From Hymenobacter sp. BT188 (GTDB lineage: Bacteria > Bacteroidota > Bacteroidia > Cytophagales > Hymenobacteraceae): DNA of 64,000 nucleotides. The stretch is from positions 930,001 through 994,000 of the forward strand of contig NZ_JACSCW010000001.1 in NCBI RefSeq assembly GCF_014333585.1, given 5' to 3'. The number at the start of each line of letters is the position of its first letter. Position 1 is the stretch's first letter. The notes under the pieces were generated by a model, which saw only the letters and a list, made by a program, of their open reading frames with translations, was not told the DNA's origin and did no database searches. Position numbers and translations under genes: made by a program. Below are positions 28,347 through 37,492 of the stretch, piece by piece.

Positions 28347-28449
28347 AGGCGGTCATGCAGAACGCAGTGAAGCATCTCGCGTGCTGATGCTGGATTAGTA
28401 ATCTGACTACCGCGTGCGAGATGCTTCGCGCCGCTCTGCATGACCGCCT
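28347..28449. repeat. REP-like long imperfect palindrome, family 1, copy 1
   Basis: The arms AGGCGGTCATGCAG (28347-28360) and CTGCATGACCGCCT (28436-28449) continue inward through GAAGCATCTCGC / GCGAGATGCTTC, giving about a 35-bp imperfect stem. The same arms recur at 32436-32531. It lies 42 bp after the mutS2 stop. Confidence 0.9.
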
Positions 28450-28476
28450 TTTTGCTTTTAGATTTTTACTCAACAT

Positions 28477-28511
28477 AAAAAAGCCCCTTGGTTTAAACCA
28501 GGGGGCTTTTT
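28477..28511. terminator. Bidirectional terminator between mutS2 (+) and murB (-)
   Basis: AAAAAGCCCCTTGG and CCAGGGGGCTTTTT pair around a TTTAAA loop. The T run on each side suits both strands. Confidence 0.88.
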
Positions 28512-28525
28512 ACAGCAAAACGACC

Positions 28526-29560
28526 TTACATAATATTTACTTCCGGGTGTAGCTCCACGCCGAACTTTTCTCGCACCGAAGCAATAATCTCGTGGGCCAG
28601 ATCCCGGATATTTGCCCCCTGAGCGCCGCCGTGGTTCACCAGTACCAATGCTTGATTCTCGTGCACGCCGTGGGGGCCAAATCGGCGGCCTTTCCAGCCG
28701 CACTGCTCGATCAGCCAGGCGGCGGGCACTTTTACGCCGCCGGGAACGGGGTAGCCGGGCAGGTCGGGGTAGTGGGCTTTCAGCTCGTCGAAGCGGTGCT
28801 GGGAGATTTCTGGGTTTTTAAAAAAGCTGCCGGCATTACCGATTTGGGCAGGGTCGGGAAGCTTGCTGCGGCGAATGCGGATTACGGCCTCGCTCACGTC
28901 CTGGGGTGTGGGGTCAGATTCGATGCCCATATCGGCGAGGGTAGTGCGCAGGGCGCCGTAGCTGATATTGAGCCGGTGCTGACGTTGCAGCCGCAGCACC
29001 ACGCTGGTCACGATAAACTGGTTTTTGAGCGGGCCTTTAAACACGCTTTCGCGGTAGCCGAAGCCGCATTCCTCGCGCGTAAACGTGCGCAGGCGGCCGG
29101 TGCTGATTTCCAAGGCTTCAAGGTGGTCAAAAGTATCCTGTAATTCCGCCCCGTACGCGCCAATATTCTGCAAGGGCGCCGCGCCCACCGTCCCTGGAAT
29201 TAGAGACAGATTTTCGATGCCACTTAGGTTCTGCTGCAAGGCGTACTGCACCATGCCATGCCACGATTCGCCGGCGCCTGCGCGCACCAGCGCGGTATCC
29301 GCGTCGTCGTCCTGGGCAATAACTTCGAGGCCCGCTATCTCATTTTTAAGTACTACACCGCCGAAATCTTGCGTGAAGAGCAGGTTGCTGCCGCCACCGA
29401 GAATAAGTTTTTCGGCCTGCTGTACTTCCGGCAAAGCCAGCAAAGCGCGCAACTCGTCTACACTACGAAAGCGGGCAAACAAGCGCGCCTTGACGTCGAT
29501 GCCGAAGGTATTGTAAGGGCGGAGTGAAACGTCGTGTTCGAGAAGAGAGGCCGAAGACAT
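28526..29560 (-). CDS. murB: UDP-N-acetylenolpyruvoylglucosamine reductase
   Basis: This FAD enzyme makes UDP-N-acetylmuramate in peptidoglycan synthesis. The 344 aa sequence has the FAD-binding LILGGGSNLLF and the segments IPGTVGAAPLQNIGAYGAEL and CGFGYRESVFK (type I MurB Tyr loop), then NAGSFFKNP with the catalytic Ser, and VHENQALVLVN with the catalytic Glu. Length and order fit type I MurB. The next gene on the same strand upstream is the sugar transporter, 87 bp away. Confidence 0.96.
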   Translation of the reverse strand: MSSASLLEHDVSLRPYNTFGIDVKARLFARFRSVDELRALLALPEVQQAEKLILGGGSNLLFTQDFGGVVLKNEIAGLEVIAQDDDADTALVRAGAGESWHGMVQYALQQNLSGIENLSLIPGTVGAAPLQNIGAYGAELQDTFDHLEALEISTGRLRTFTREECGFGYRESVFKGPLKNQFIVTSVVLRLQRQHRLNISYGALRTTLADMGIESDPTPQDVSEAVIRIRRSKLPDPAQIGNAGSFFKNPEISQHRFDELKAHYPDLPGYPVPGGVKVPAAWLIEQCGWKGRRFGPHGVHENQALVLVNHGGAQGANIRDLAHEIIASVREKFGVELHPEVNIM

Positions 29561-29647
29561 AGGGAAAGCAAAAAGGTAATGCTGCGGTAAAAGTAGCGCC
29601 GCGGCCGCGAAAAAAGCCCCCCAGCAGCGATTTACGCCCCCAAATAA

Positions 29648-31054
29648 CTACCGCACCCGGTAGCCGCTTACAGCGTAGTACAGCAGATACGCGTAGCAGA
29701 GCGCAGGCACGACGAAGGCAACGCGCAATCCGCCACCGTCGGTAGCGAGCCATCCCATCAGGGGCGGAATTATAGCCCCGCCCACGATAGCCATGATAAG
29801 GTAAGACGAGCCTTGCTTGGTGAATTGGCCTAATCCTTTGATTGCCAAGGGGAAAACGACTGGCCACATGATGGAGTTGCAAAGTCCGCAGAGTACGATC
29901 AACCACAAAGCGGCTTCGCCAGTGGTTAGGATAGAAGCAACTACCAATGCCACGCCCGCCGCACACACAGCTATCAGCATGCCACGGTTGTTGAAGCGCA
30001 GTAGCAGTGGAATTCCCACCAGCCGCCCCACCAACGAGCCAAACCAGTAAGAAGACACTAGGACGGCGCCCACGGCTTTCGTAAAGCCCCCCGAAGTGTC
30101 GATAGGAGCAGGCTCTTTCCCAAAAAATACCAAGGCATAATTAGTAGCAACATTCAGCCCCTGCACTAGGCTTTGGGTGAAATCGCTCAATTGCTGGATG
30201 CCCTGCGACTCGCCGTAGCGAATCAGAAACGAGCCCAAACCAACTTCCACACCCACGTACACAAAGATAGCCACAACGCCCAGCACCAAGTGCGGAAAGC
30301 TTAGTGCACTGGTGCGGGTGGTTGCTTGTCCGTCAGCGCTTTGCGCCGCGTCTTCGGCGGGCAGGCTTTCGATTTCAGGTAGTTTTAACAAGAAGAAAAC
30401 GCCAGCTAGTACTACCAGAAAAGCGGCCAGACCCAGGTAAGGGCCTTTTACCAATTGAGCCTCCTGATCAAGACGTTGAGCGACTGGCAGAGCGGCCAAC
30501 TGAGCTTTGAGCGCCACTGAGCCACCAAACAAAATCAACCCGCCAACCAGCGGTGACAAGGCGCCCCCGAAGTTGTTGGCTACCCCTACAATGCTCACTC
30601 GCGCCGCCGCATTGCGCGCTGGCCCCAGTACCGAAACGTACGGGTTAGCCGCCACTTGCAGCAACGTGATACCAGCTCCTAGTAGTCCTAAAGCGGTGAG
30701 GAACAGCGCAAACGTGCGCGAATTGGCCGCCGGCACAAACAGCAGCGCCCCGCAGGCCATCACCAGCAAACCCAGCACAATCCCATTCTTATAACCCAGA
30801 CGCTTGAGCACAAAGCCGGCTGGCAGCGACATCAGAAAATAAGCCCCAAAAAAGGCCGATTGCACTAACGACGACTGCAAATCCGTGAGCTGGCACACGT
30901 CCTTGAGATAGGGCATGAGCACGTCGTTGAAATTGGTGACGGCCCCGAAGAGAAAAAATAGGGCCGTCATGGCCATCATGGGCACGACGAAGTTGCGGGT
31001 AGTGTCGGCCGCGCCGGTGGCAGCGGGAGAGGAGGAAGTAGTAGGAGCAGCCAT
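29648..31054 (-). CDS. Sugar MFS transporter, FucP/GluP type
   Basis: A 468 aa twelve-helix permease of the FHS family. It opens VVPMMAMTALFFLFGAVTNFNDVLMPYLKD (the Asn/Asp pair of FucP), with FGAYFLMSLPAGFVLKRLGYK and GAGITLLQVAANPYV following. FucP-type carriers import fucose, glucose or galactose with protons. I start at ATG 31054, because upstream codons run through a palindrome and do not resemble a protein. Gene symbol withheld since the sugar is unknown. Confidence 0.88.
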   Translation of the reverse strand: MAAPTTSSSPAATGAADTTRNFVVPMMAMTALFFLFGAVTNFNDVLMPYLKDVCQLTDLQSSLVQSAFFGAYFLMSLPAGFVLKRLGYKNGIVLGLLVMACGALLFVPAANSRTFALFLTALGLLGAGITLLQVAANPYVSVLGPARNAAARVSIVGVANNFGGALSPLVGGLILFGGSVALKAQLAALPVAQRLDQEAQLVKGPYLGLAAFLVVLAGVFFLLKLPEIESLPAEDAAQSADGQATTRTSALSFPHLVLGVVAIFVYVGVEVGLGSFLIRYGESQGIQQLSDFTQSLVQGLNVATNYALVFFGKEPAPIDTSGGFTKAVGAVLVSSYWFGSLVGRLVGIPLLLRFNNRGMLIAVCAAGVALVVASILTTGEAALWLIVLCGLCNSIMWPVVFPLAIKGLGQFTKQGSSYLIMAIVGGAIIPPLMGWLATDGGGLRVAFVVPALCYAYLLYYAVSGYRVR

Positions 31055-31130
31055 TGCGGGCAGGAAGGGGAAAGTTGTGGGCCTTAAAGATAGAAATAGT
31101 GGGCGAAGCTTGTGGGAATAATGGCAAGTG

Positions 31131-31182
31131 GTCAGAACGACAACTCCCTTCCTCGTCGGAGGAGGGGAGTTGTCGTTCTGAC
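31131..31182. repeat. Palindrome between sugar MFS (-) and RNA methyltransferase (+)
   Basis: An 18-bp perfect arm (GTCAGAACGACAACTCCC, 31131-31148) is matched at 31165-31182, with a nested CCTC-GTCG-GAGG inner hairpin. Total 52 bp. It lies in the divergent promoter region. It differs in sequence from the other palindromes here. Confidence 0.9.
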
Positions 31183-31229
31183 GGCGCTTTTCCCGACCTT
31201 TGCCCTTCACCACCTAAAAAAAGCCCCCC

Positions 31230-32414
31230 ATGGCCGAAAACCGCCGCGACGAACCCTTTTTCATGACGGCTACCACGCAGTTTGGCCTCGAAGATGTGCT
31301 GACCCAGGAGTTGGAGCAGCTAGGGGCCAAAATTGAGCAGGTGCACAGCCGCGCCATCGAGTTTATGGGCAACAAGCAGCTGCTCTACGAAGCGAATCTG
31401 TGGTGCCGCACGGCCATGCGCATTCTTAAGCCCTTCGCCGCCTTTTACGCCCCCGACGAAAAAGCGCTGTACCGCGAAGTCGGCCGCGTCGATTGGAGCC
31501 GCTACATCCAGCCTGATCAAACCTTTGCCATTACGGCCGTGGTGAACAAATCCACGTTCGAGCACTCCCTGTTTGTGGCCCAGTTGACCAAAGACGCCAT
31601 TGTGGACCAGTTTCGCGACCGGACCGGTTCGCGGCCCAGCGTAGACGTGAACAAGCCTGATATTCGGCTGCATCTGCACATGCTGGATAACGAGGTAACC
31701 TTGTCGCTCGACGCCTCGGGCGAGTCGCTACACCGGCGCGGGTACCGGCAGCAAACCAACGCGGCCCCGCTCAATGAGGTGCTGGCGGCTGGCTTGTTGT
31801 TGCTCACGGGCTGGGATGGCAAAAAGACGCTCATTGACCCTATGTGCGGCTCGGGCACCATCCTGACCGAAGCGGCACTTATTGCCCAGCGCATCGCGCC
31901 CGGCCTATACCATCAGGGTAAGTTCGGCTTCGAAAACTGGCCCGACTTCGACCTTGCCCTCTGGGAATCGGTGCAGCTCGATGCCCGCAATGCCCAGATT
32001 GAGGAGCCGCAAGCCTACATCGGCGGCTCCGATATTTCGTCCGAGTTTTTGGAACTGGCCCGCCAGAACGTAGAAGCCGCTGGCCTGGAAGACTATATAC
32101 GGCTGGCCGTGCGCGACATGCGCGAAGCCAAAGCGCCCAAAGGCGACCCCGGCCTCGTGATAATGAATCCGCCCTACGGGGAGCGAATAGGAGAAGAGGA
32201 GCAAATGGCCGAGCTCTACAAGATGATAGGCGACACGCTCAAATCGAACTTCCAAGGCTACGACGCCTATATCTTCACCGGCAATCTGGATGCAGCCAAG
32301 CGCGTGGGCCTGAAAGCCTCCCGCCGCGTCCCACTATTCAACGGCCCCATCGACTGCCGTTTGCTGAAGTATGAGCTGTACCAGGGTTCCCGCCGCGTGG
32401 CTCGCCCGGAGTAA
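31230..32414 (+). CDS. THUMP-domain class I SAM-dependent rRNA methyltransferase (RlmL-like)
   Basis: A 394 aa enzyme of the RlmL/YcbY N-terminal family, which methylates N2 of guanine in 23S rRNA. An N-terminal ferredoxin-like/THUMP region (about 10-160) is followed by SAM motif I DPMCGSGTILTEAA and the catalytic MNPPYGER. It lacks the C-terminal RlmK domain of E. coli RlmL, as is usual in Bacteroidota. The start ATG at 31230 directly follows a GCCCCCC motif copy. The nucleotide target is inferred from the family. Confidence 0.88.
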   Translation: MAENRRDEPFFMTATTQFGLEDVLTQELEQLGAKIEQVHSRAIEFMGNKQLLYEANLWCRTAMRILKPFAAFYAPDEKALYREVGRVDWSRYIQPDQTFAITAVVNKSTFEHSLFVAQLTKDAIVDQFRDRTGSRPSVDVNKPDIRLHLHMLDNEVTLSLDASGESLHRRGYRQQTNAAPLNEVLAAGLLLLTGWDGKKTLIDPMCGSGTILTEAALIAQRIAPGLYHQGKFGFENWPDFDLALWESVQLDARNAQIEEPQAYIGGSDISSEFLELARQNVEAAGLEDYIRLAVRDMREAKAPKGDPGLVIMNPPYGERIGEEEQMAELYKMIGDTLKSNFQGYDAYIFTGNLDAAKRVGLKASRRVPLFNGPIDCRLLKYELYQGSRRVARPE

Positions 32415-32435
32415 TTATACAAAGGGATTTAAAAA

Positions 32436-32531
32436 CGTCATGCAGAGCGAAGCGAAGCATCTCGCATGTTTGGTTGAGTTACACTACTCTCACGACTGCA
32501 CGCGAGATGTTTCGCTCCGCTCTGCATGACG
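32436..32531. repeat. REP-like long imperfect palindrome, family 1, copy 2
   Basis: CGTCATGCAGAGCG (from 32436) and CGCTCTGCATGACG (to 32531) continue inward through AAGCATCTCGC / GCGAGATG. The arms match copy 1 at 28347-28449. It lies 21 bp after the methyltransferase stop. Confidence 0.9.
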
Positions 32532-32546
32532 GTCTACTATTTTAAA

Positions 32547-32577
32547 TTGACATTGTTATTTAGCACATTTCACTTTG
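32547..32577 (+). promoter_or_regulatory. Candidate promoter of the GH13 amylase gene
   Basis: TTG at 32547-32549, 20 bases, TCACTTTG at 32570-32577; close to the Bacteroidota consensus. The amylase ATG is 30 bp downstream. Confidence 0.45.
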
Positions 32578-32607
32578 ATCACTCCCGCTTAAATCCCACC
32601 GTCAAAC

Positions 32608-34470
32608 ATGAAAAAAATCTATTTAAACTTGCTCTTGCTGGTGCTGCTACTACCGATGTGGGCAGCGGCGCAAACACCGGCTATCCAACGCGTGAACCCC
32701 ACCAACTGGTGGGTGGGCATGAAGGAGCCGAAACTACAGTTGCTTGTGTACGGCCCCAATGCTGGTACTTTGACCTACACGATAACCCATCCGGGCGTGA
32801 AGCTGGTGAAAACCAACACCGTTGAGAACCCGAATTACGCGTTTCTGGATCTGACTATTGCGGGTAACGCTAAGCCCGGAACAGTGCAGATCGTCGGCAA
32901 AAAAGGCTCCCAGACCGTTACGCAGACCTGGGAACTGAAGGCCCGCGACAATTCGCCGAAAGGCCAGGGCGTAACGCAGGCGGACTTTATTTACCTGGCT
33001 ATGCCCGACCGCTTCGCCAACGGCGACCCGAGCAACGACAAGTTCGCCGACATGCGCGACCCCAACCACGACCGGAGCAACGGGTTCCTACGTCACGGTG
33101 GCGATCTTGCGGGTGCTGCGCAGCGCCTGCCGTATCTCAAAGATCTGGGTGTCACGGCGGTGTGGTTTACGCCCGTCATCGAAAACAACCAGCCCCTGAC
33201 CAATGAGGGTGGCACCATGCGTGCCTCTTATCATGGCTACGGCTTCACCGACCATTACAATGTGGACCGCCGCCTGGGGGGCAATTCTGCCTACAAAGAA
33301 TTTGTGAATAAGGCCCACGCGGCCGGCATGAAAGTGGTGCAAGATGCTGTATATAACCATATTGGCAACACCCATTGGTTTATCCAAGACCTGCCGATGA
33401 AAAGCTGGCTCCACCAGTGGCCGAGCTACACCAACACTTCCTACCGTCAGCAGCCCATCACCGACCCGTATTCTTCCCAGATTGACCGGAAAGTAACGCT
33501 CGATGGCTGGTTTGTGCCCTTCCTACCCGATTTGAACCAGGAAAACCCTTACGTAGCCAACTTCCTGATTCAGCACGCTATCTGGTCAGTAGAAAACTTC
33601 GGGGTGGATGCCTGGCGCATTGATACGTATATGTATAATGACCAGCCGTTTATGAACCGCTGCAACGCAGCTCTGCTCGCCGAATACCCTCGCATTCACA
33701 TCTTCGGAGAGTCATCGGTAAATAACGTGGTCGATCAGGCATACTACGTGCGCAACAACATCGATTTCAAGTTCAAGTCGAACCAACCAGGCGCGCTTGA
33801 CTTTGTGTTGGAAGGCGCCATGGTGGAAGGACTAAAGCACGATGGTAGCCCCCAGCGTATGTACGAAGCGCTGGCCCAAGACGCAATCTATAAGGACCCA
33901 ACCAAGTTTGTGACCTTCCTCGACAACCATGACCACGACCGGTTTCTGTCGGTGGTAGGCGAAGATTACGACAAGTATAAATTGGGCCTGACTTGGCTGC
34001 TTACTACCCGCGGAATACCCAGCATGTACTATGGCACTGAGATCCTGATGAAGAACCTTAAAAACCCCACCGACGCAGAAGTACGCAAGGATTTTCCCGG
34101 CGGCTGGCCCGGCGATAAGCAGGATAAATTCACGGCCGCTGGCCGCACGGCCAAGGAAAATGAAGCCTTCCAATTCGTGCGCGCCCTGGCTACCTACCGC
34201 CGCGACCACCCCGTGCTGCACTCCGGCAAACTCATGCAGTATCTGCCCCAGGATGGCCTCTACGTATACTTCCGCTACGACGACAAGGGCACAGTAATGG
34301 TTGCCACTAACGCCACTGATAAGCCCATTACCATGCCCACGGCCCGCTTTTCAGAACGTATGAGCGGATTTACCAAGGCCCGTAATGTGCTTACCAATGC
34401 GACTTTAAGTAGTGTAACAACAGTGCAGGTGCCAGCCAAAACTGCTATGGTATTGGAGCTAATGCGATAG
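32608..34470 (+). CDS. Secreted GH13 alpha-amylase family enzyme (cyclomaltodextrinase/neopullulanase, SusA-like)
   Basis: A 620 aa glycoside hydrolase. A signal peptide (to AAAQ, residue 21) precedes an N-terminal immunoglobulin-like cyclomaltodextrinase domain (about 25-115), then the TIM barrel with DAVYNHIG, VDAWRID (nucleophile Asp339), HIFGES (acid/base Glu368) and FLDNHDHDR (Asp439), and a C-terminal beta domain. It cleaves alpha-1,4 (possibly alpha-1,6) glucans in the periplasm. It is not next to susC/D genes, so the polysaccharide system is only partly present here. Confidence 0.92.
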   Translation: MKKIYLNLLLLVLLLPMWAAAQTPAIQRVNPTNWWVGMKEPKLQLLVYGPNAGTLTYTITHPGVKLVKTNTVENPNYAFLDLTIAGNAKPGTVQIVGKKGSQTVTQTWELKARDNSPKGQGVTQADFIYLAMPDRFANGDPSNDKFADMRDPNHDRSNGFLRHGGDLAGAAQRLPYLKDLGVTAVWFTPVIENNQPLTNEGGTMRASYHGYGFTDHYNVDRRLGGNSAYKEFVNKAHAAGMKVVQDAVYNHIGNTHWFIQDLPMKSWLHQWPSYTNTSYRQQPITDPYSSQIDRKVTLDGWFVPFLPDLNQENPYVANFLIQHAIWSVENFGVDAWRIDTYMYNDQPFMNRCNAALLAEYPRIHIFGESSVNNVVDQAYYVRNNIDFKFKSNQPGALDFVLEGAMVEGLKHDGSPQRMYEALAQDAIYKDPTKFVTFLDNHDHDRFLSVVGEDYDKYKLGLTWLLTTRGIPSMYYGTEILMKNLKNPTDAEVRKDFPGGWPGDKQDKFTAAGRTAKENEAFQFVRALATYRRDHPVLHSGKLMQYLPQDGLYVYFRYDDKGTVMVATNATDKPITMPTARFSERMSGFTKARNVLTNATLSSVTTVQVPAKTAMVLELMR

Positions 34471-34483
34471 TTAGGTTCTCTTA

Positions 34484-34577
34484 TCATCCTGACGCAGGAA
34501 GGACCTTAGCAAGCTAAAACGATTATCGTGACAACGACTCGTTCTAGCTTGCTAAGGTCCTTCCTGCGTTAGAATGA
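34484..34577. repeat. REP-like palindrome, family 2
   Basis: TCATCCTGACGCAGGAAGG (from 34484) pairs with CCTTCCTGCGTTAGAATGA (to 34577); the stem continues through ACCTTAGCAAGCTA / TAGCTTGCTAAGGT. Each arm is about 33 bp. The sequence is unrelated to family 1. It begins 14 bp after the amylase stop and lies between that gene and the convergent copper-storage gene. Confidence 0.9.
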
Positions 34578-34590
34578 CAACACTATAAAA

Positions 34591-34944
34591 TTACTGCTGG
34601 TAGCTCCGGCAGGCCTCCACGCAGGCTTTGCAGGCCGCAGCACACTTCTGGCAATGGTCATGATCATGTTTACCGCACTCATCGGCGCACTTCTGGCAGA
34701 TTTCGATGCACTCGCGCAGCACGTGCTGGGCATGATCAGAGCCTCGGGCAATGAAGGCGGCGGTGAGGTGGCAGATATCGGCGCAGTCGCGGTCGAGGCG
34801 AATACAGGGTACCATCATTTGAACGTGTTCCTCGCTCAGGCAAGCATCGGCGCACATCTCACAGGCGGCAATGCAACGGTTAAGGGCGTCGAGAACTTGT
34901 TGGGCGTTCTGGTTTTGGGTGGCGTAGGTGCGTGACTGGTTCAT
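34591..34944 (-). CDS. Cytosolic four-helix-bundle copper-storage protein (Csp-like)
   Basis: A 117 aa protein with 16 Cys, mostly as CxxxC/CxxC steps along helices (RCIAACEMCADAC, CIEICQKCADEC, CQKCAAACKACVEAC), plus a His-rich loop KHDHDHC. This is the pattern of Csp proteins, which store Cu(I) inside a four-helix bundle. There is no signal or Tat peptide, so it fits the cytosolic Csp3 type. No copper regulator lies next to it. Confidence 0.9.
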   Translation of the reverse strand: MNQSRTYATQNQNAQQVLDALNRCIAACEMCADACLSEEHVQMMVPCIRLDRDCADICHLTAAFIARGSDHAQHVLRECIEICQKCADECGKHDHDHCQKCAAACKACVEACRSYQQ

Positions 34945-35242
34945 ATTTAATATGTTTTAGATGATTGAGTAATATCTATATGTCTACGGCATCTATTCTG
35001 AATGAGGTAATATAGAATTGTGATTCAGGTGTATACAATTTGGTTTTGGCAAGCGGAAAATGCCCCCCAGCTAATTCCTCCTGCTCTTGTAGGAAGAAGC
35101 GGCACTTTGCCTAAGCCTCCGATTGTTGGAACACTTACTTCCCTTGCTGGCCCGAAAGCGCAGGTATCACGACGCGCTACCTGTGGTGCTTTATCCGGCT
35201 TTTTACCTTTCAACTACCGCTTAGCTAGCGTATTTTTACCGA

Positions 35243-37486
35243 ATGTTATTTGCCCCCCAGACCTATTCGCCGACCTTAGAATCTGCTCGACAAGCCTTAA
35301 AGCAGTACTACGGCTATGATTCGTTTCGCCCTATGCAAGAAGAGATTATCTCTTCTATTCTAAGCGGGCGCGATACGGTAGTGCTCATGCCTACGGGGGG
35401 CGGCAAGTCGGTTTGCTTTCAGGTGCCGGCCGTAGTAAGTGAAGGGGTGTGCGTGGTGGTGTCGCCGCTGATTGCGTTAATGAAAGACCAGGTGGAAGCG
35501 CTCAAGGCCAACGGCATTGCGGCGGCAGGCATCAACAGCAGCATCGGGCAGAGTGAGCAGAATAACATCGGAGCGGCCTGCATGAGTGGTTACCTCAAGC
35601 TGCTGTATGTGAGCCCCGAGAAGCTGCTCTCGCCGGGCTTCCTGCAATTCTTACAGCGCCTTAAGATCAGCATGTTTGCCATCGACGAGGCGCACTGTAT
35701 CTCGTCCTGGGGCCACGATTTCCGGCCCGAGTATACCCAGTTGCGTCTACTGCGCGAGCAGTTTCCGCAGGTGCCTATCATTGCACTTACCGCTACCGCC
35801 GACCGTCTCACCCAGCGCGATATTCAGCAGCAGCTGCGCCTGAGTGAGCCCCAGGTATTCACGGCCAGCTTCGATAGGCCCAATCTCAACCTCATTGTGC
35901 GGCCCGGCCAAGACCGCGTGGGGGGTATTTTGGAGTTCCTGGACCGCCATCCCGACCAGCCGGGCATTATTTATTGCCTCTCGCGCAAGCAGTGTGAAAC
36001 CCTCTCGCAGAAGCTCATTGCCAAAGGATACCGCGCCGGCCACTACCACGCCGGCATGACGCCCAACCAGCGTTCGGCGGTGCAGGAAGGCTTTTTGAAG
36101 GACGATTTGCAGGTGATTATCGCCACCATTGCCTTCGGTATGGGCATTGATAAGAGCAATGTGCGCTGGGTGATTCACTACAATCTGCCCAAAAACATTG
36201 AGGGCTACTACCAGGAAATAGGCCGCGCTGGCCGCGACGGTACGGATGCTACCGCGGTGCTTTTCTACAGCTTCAGCGACGTGATGAGCTTGCGGGAAAT
36301 GCTCACCAAGGACAATCCGAACCTTACCCAGCTTAACCTGACCAAGCTAGAGCGCATGCAGCAGTTTGCGGAAGCAGCCAGCTGCCGCCGCAAGATTCTG
36401 CTCAACTATTTCGGCGAAACCCTGGCCACCGACTGCGGCAACTGCGACATCTGCCGCAACCCGCCCACAACCTTCGACGGCACGCTTATCGCTCAAAAAG
36501 CGTTGTCGGCGGTGGTCAGGATGCGGGAGCGGGCCAGCATCGGTCTGCTCATCGACGTGCTGCGCGGCATGCGCAACCAGGCGGTGCTCAGCGGCGGTTA
36601 CGACCAGATAAAGACATATGGTGCCGGTGCCGATTTACCTTATCTGGACTGGTACAGCTACGTGCATCAAATGCTCAATGACGGCCTGCTCTACATTGCT
36701 TATGAGGAAGGCTACGCGCTGAAAATCACAGAGCTGGGCAAGGAAGTGCTGCAAGGCCAGCGCCAATTGCCGCTCAAGCAATTTAAGCCCGCTGAAAAAG
36801 CCGAAAAGACCACTCGCGCCAGTCGTAAAGCCGCCCAGACCGCCACGAAGCCTGCCGATGCGACGGCCAAGCTCTACGAGCGTCTGCGGCAGCTGCGCAA
36901 GCGCATTGCCGATGAGCAGAACGTGCCGCCCTACGTGGTATTTACGGATGCGACGCTGGAGGAAATGGCCGCCGAGAAGCCCGTTTCACGGGTGGCCATG
37001 CTGGCTATTTCGGGCGTAGGCATGAAGAAGTTCGAAACCTACGGCGAGGCCTTCATCAAAGAAATTCTGGAGCACCGGGGCGGCGGGGCGCCCGATGCTA
37101 GCAATACAACGTACGCGGATATTCCGGAGGGCCTGGAAGAAATGCCCCCCACGCCCGTCCCGCGCAAGCGGGAAGTCGGTGATACTCACGAAACAACGTT
37201 TCAGCTGCACCGCGTGGGGTTAAGCGTGGAAGCCATTGCCGAGCAGCGCAACCTGAGCAGGGGCACCGTGCGCGCCCACATCGAGACCCTCTATGCCAAG
37301 GGCTACCAGATTCGGCTGGAGGAGTTTCTGACGATGGATGAATTTGCCGAAATCCAGACCGCCCGCGACCAGCTCGGCGGCGAGCCGCTGCTGCGTGACC
37401 TGTTTGACCACCTGCGCGAGAAGCACGACTATTTTAAGCTGCGCCTGGCCGTGCATTATCAGAAGCGGTTGCGTGGAGAAGGATAA
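35243..37486 (+). CDS. recQ: ATP-dependent DNA helicase RecQ
   Basis: A 747 aa RecQ helicase. Motif I is PTGGGKS (GGGKS at 52-56), followed by the DEAH box (IDEAHC), motif VI EIGRAGRDG, the RQC zinc cluster (CRRKILLNYFGE, CGNCDIC) and an HRDC domain (about 540-615; RLRQLRKRIADEQNVPPYVVFTDATLEEMA). The C-terminal 100 residues form a further helix-turn-helix (LHRVGLSVEAIAEQRNLSRGTV). It unwinds forked and recombination DNA. It is longer than E. coli RecQ (about 610 aa) because of that extra HTH. Motif copies fall at the start (Phe-Ala-Pro-Gln) and in Walker A. Confidence 0.95.
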   Translation: MLFAPQTYSPTLESARQALKQYYGYDSFRPMQEEIISSILSGRDTVVLMPTGGGKSVCFQVPAVVSEGVCVVVSPLIALMKDQVEALKANGIAAAGINSSIGQSEQNNIGAACMSGYLKLLYVSPEKLLSPGFLQFLQRLKISMFAIDEAHCISSWGHDFRPEYTQLRLLREQFPQVPIIALTATADRLTQRDIQQQLRLSEPQVFTASFDRPNLNLIVRPGQDRVGGILEFLDRHPDQPGIIYCLSRKQCETLSQKLIAKGYRAGHYHAGMTPNQRSAVQEGFLKDDLQVIIATIAFGMGIDKSNVRWVIHYNLPKNIEGYYQEIGRAGRDGTDATAVLFYSFSDVMSLREMLTKDNPNLTQLNLTKLERMQQFAEAASCRRKILLNYFGETLATDCGNCDICRNPPTTFDGTLIAQKALSAVVRMRERASIGLLIDVLRGMRNQAVLSGGYDQIKTYGAGADLPYLDWYSYVHQMLNDGLLYIAYEEGYALKITELGKEVLQGQRQLPLKQFKPAEKAEKTTRASRKAAQTATKPADATAKLYERLRQLRKRIADEQNVPPYVVFTDATLEEMAAEKPVSRVAMLAISGVGMKKFETYGEAFIKEILEHRGGGAPDASNTTYADIPEGLEEMPPTPVPRKREVGDTHETTFQLHRVGLSVEAIAEQRNLSRGTVRAHIETLYAKGYQIRLEEFLTMDEFAEIQTARDQLGGEPLLRDLFDHLREKHDYFKLRLAVHYQKRLRGEG

Positions 37487-37492
37487 AGTCTG

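Noticed and set aside
29463..29966. 167-residue minus-strand frame spanning murB and MFS
   Set aside because: It crosses the spacer and overlaps two well-supported genes; composition is that of an out-of-frame translation.
31055..31213. N-terminal extension of the sugar MFS gene by 53 residues
   Set aside because: The extension reads through a palindrome and is basic and unstructured; the ATG at 31054 fits the family start.
35395..35401. GGGGGGC copy in the Walker A motif of RecQ (and at 26939 in MutS2) as proof of selection on the DNA word
   Set aside because: Here the Gly-Gly of the P-loop alone explains the G run, so these two copies are not evidence for the word.
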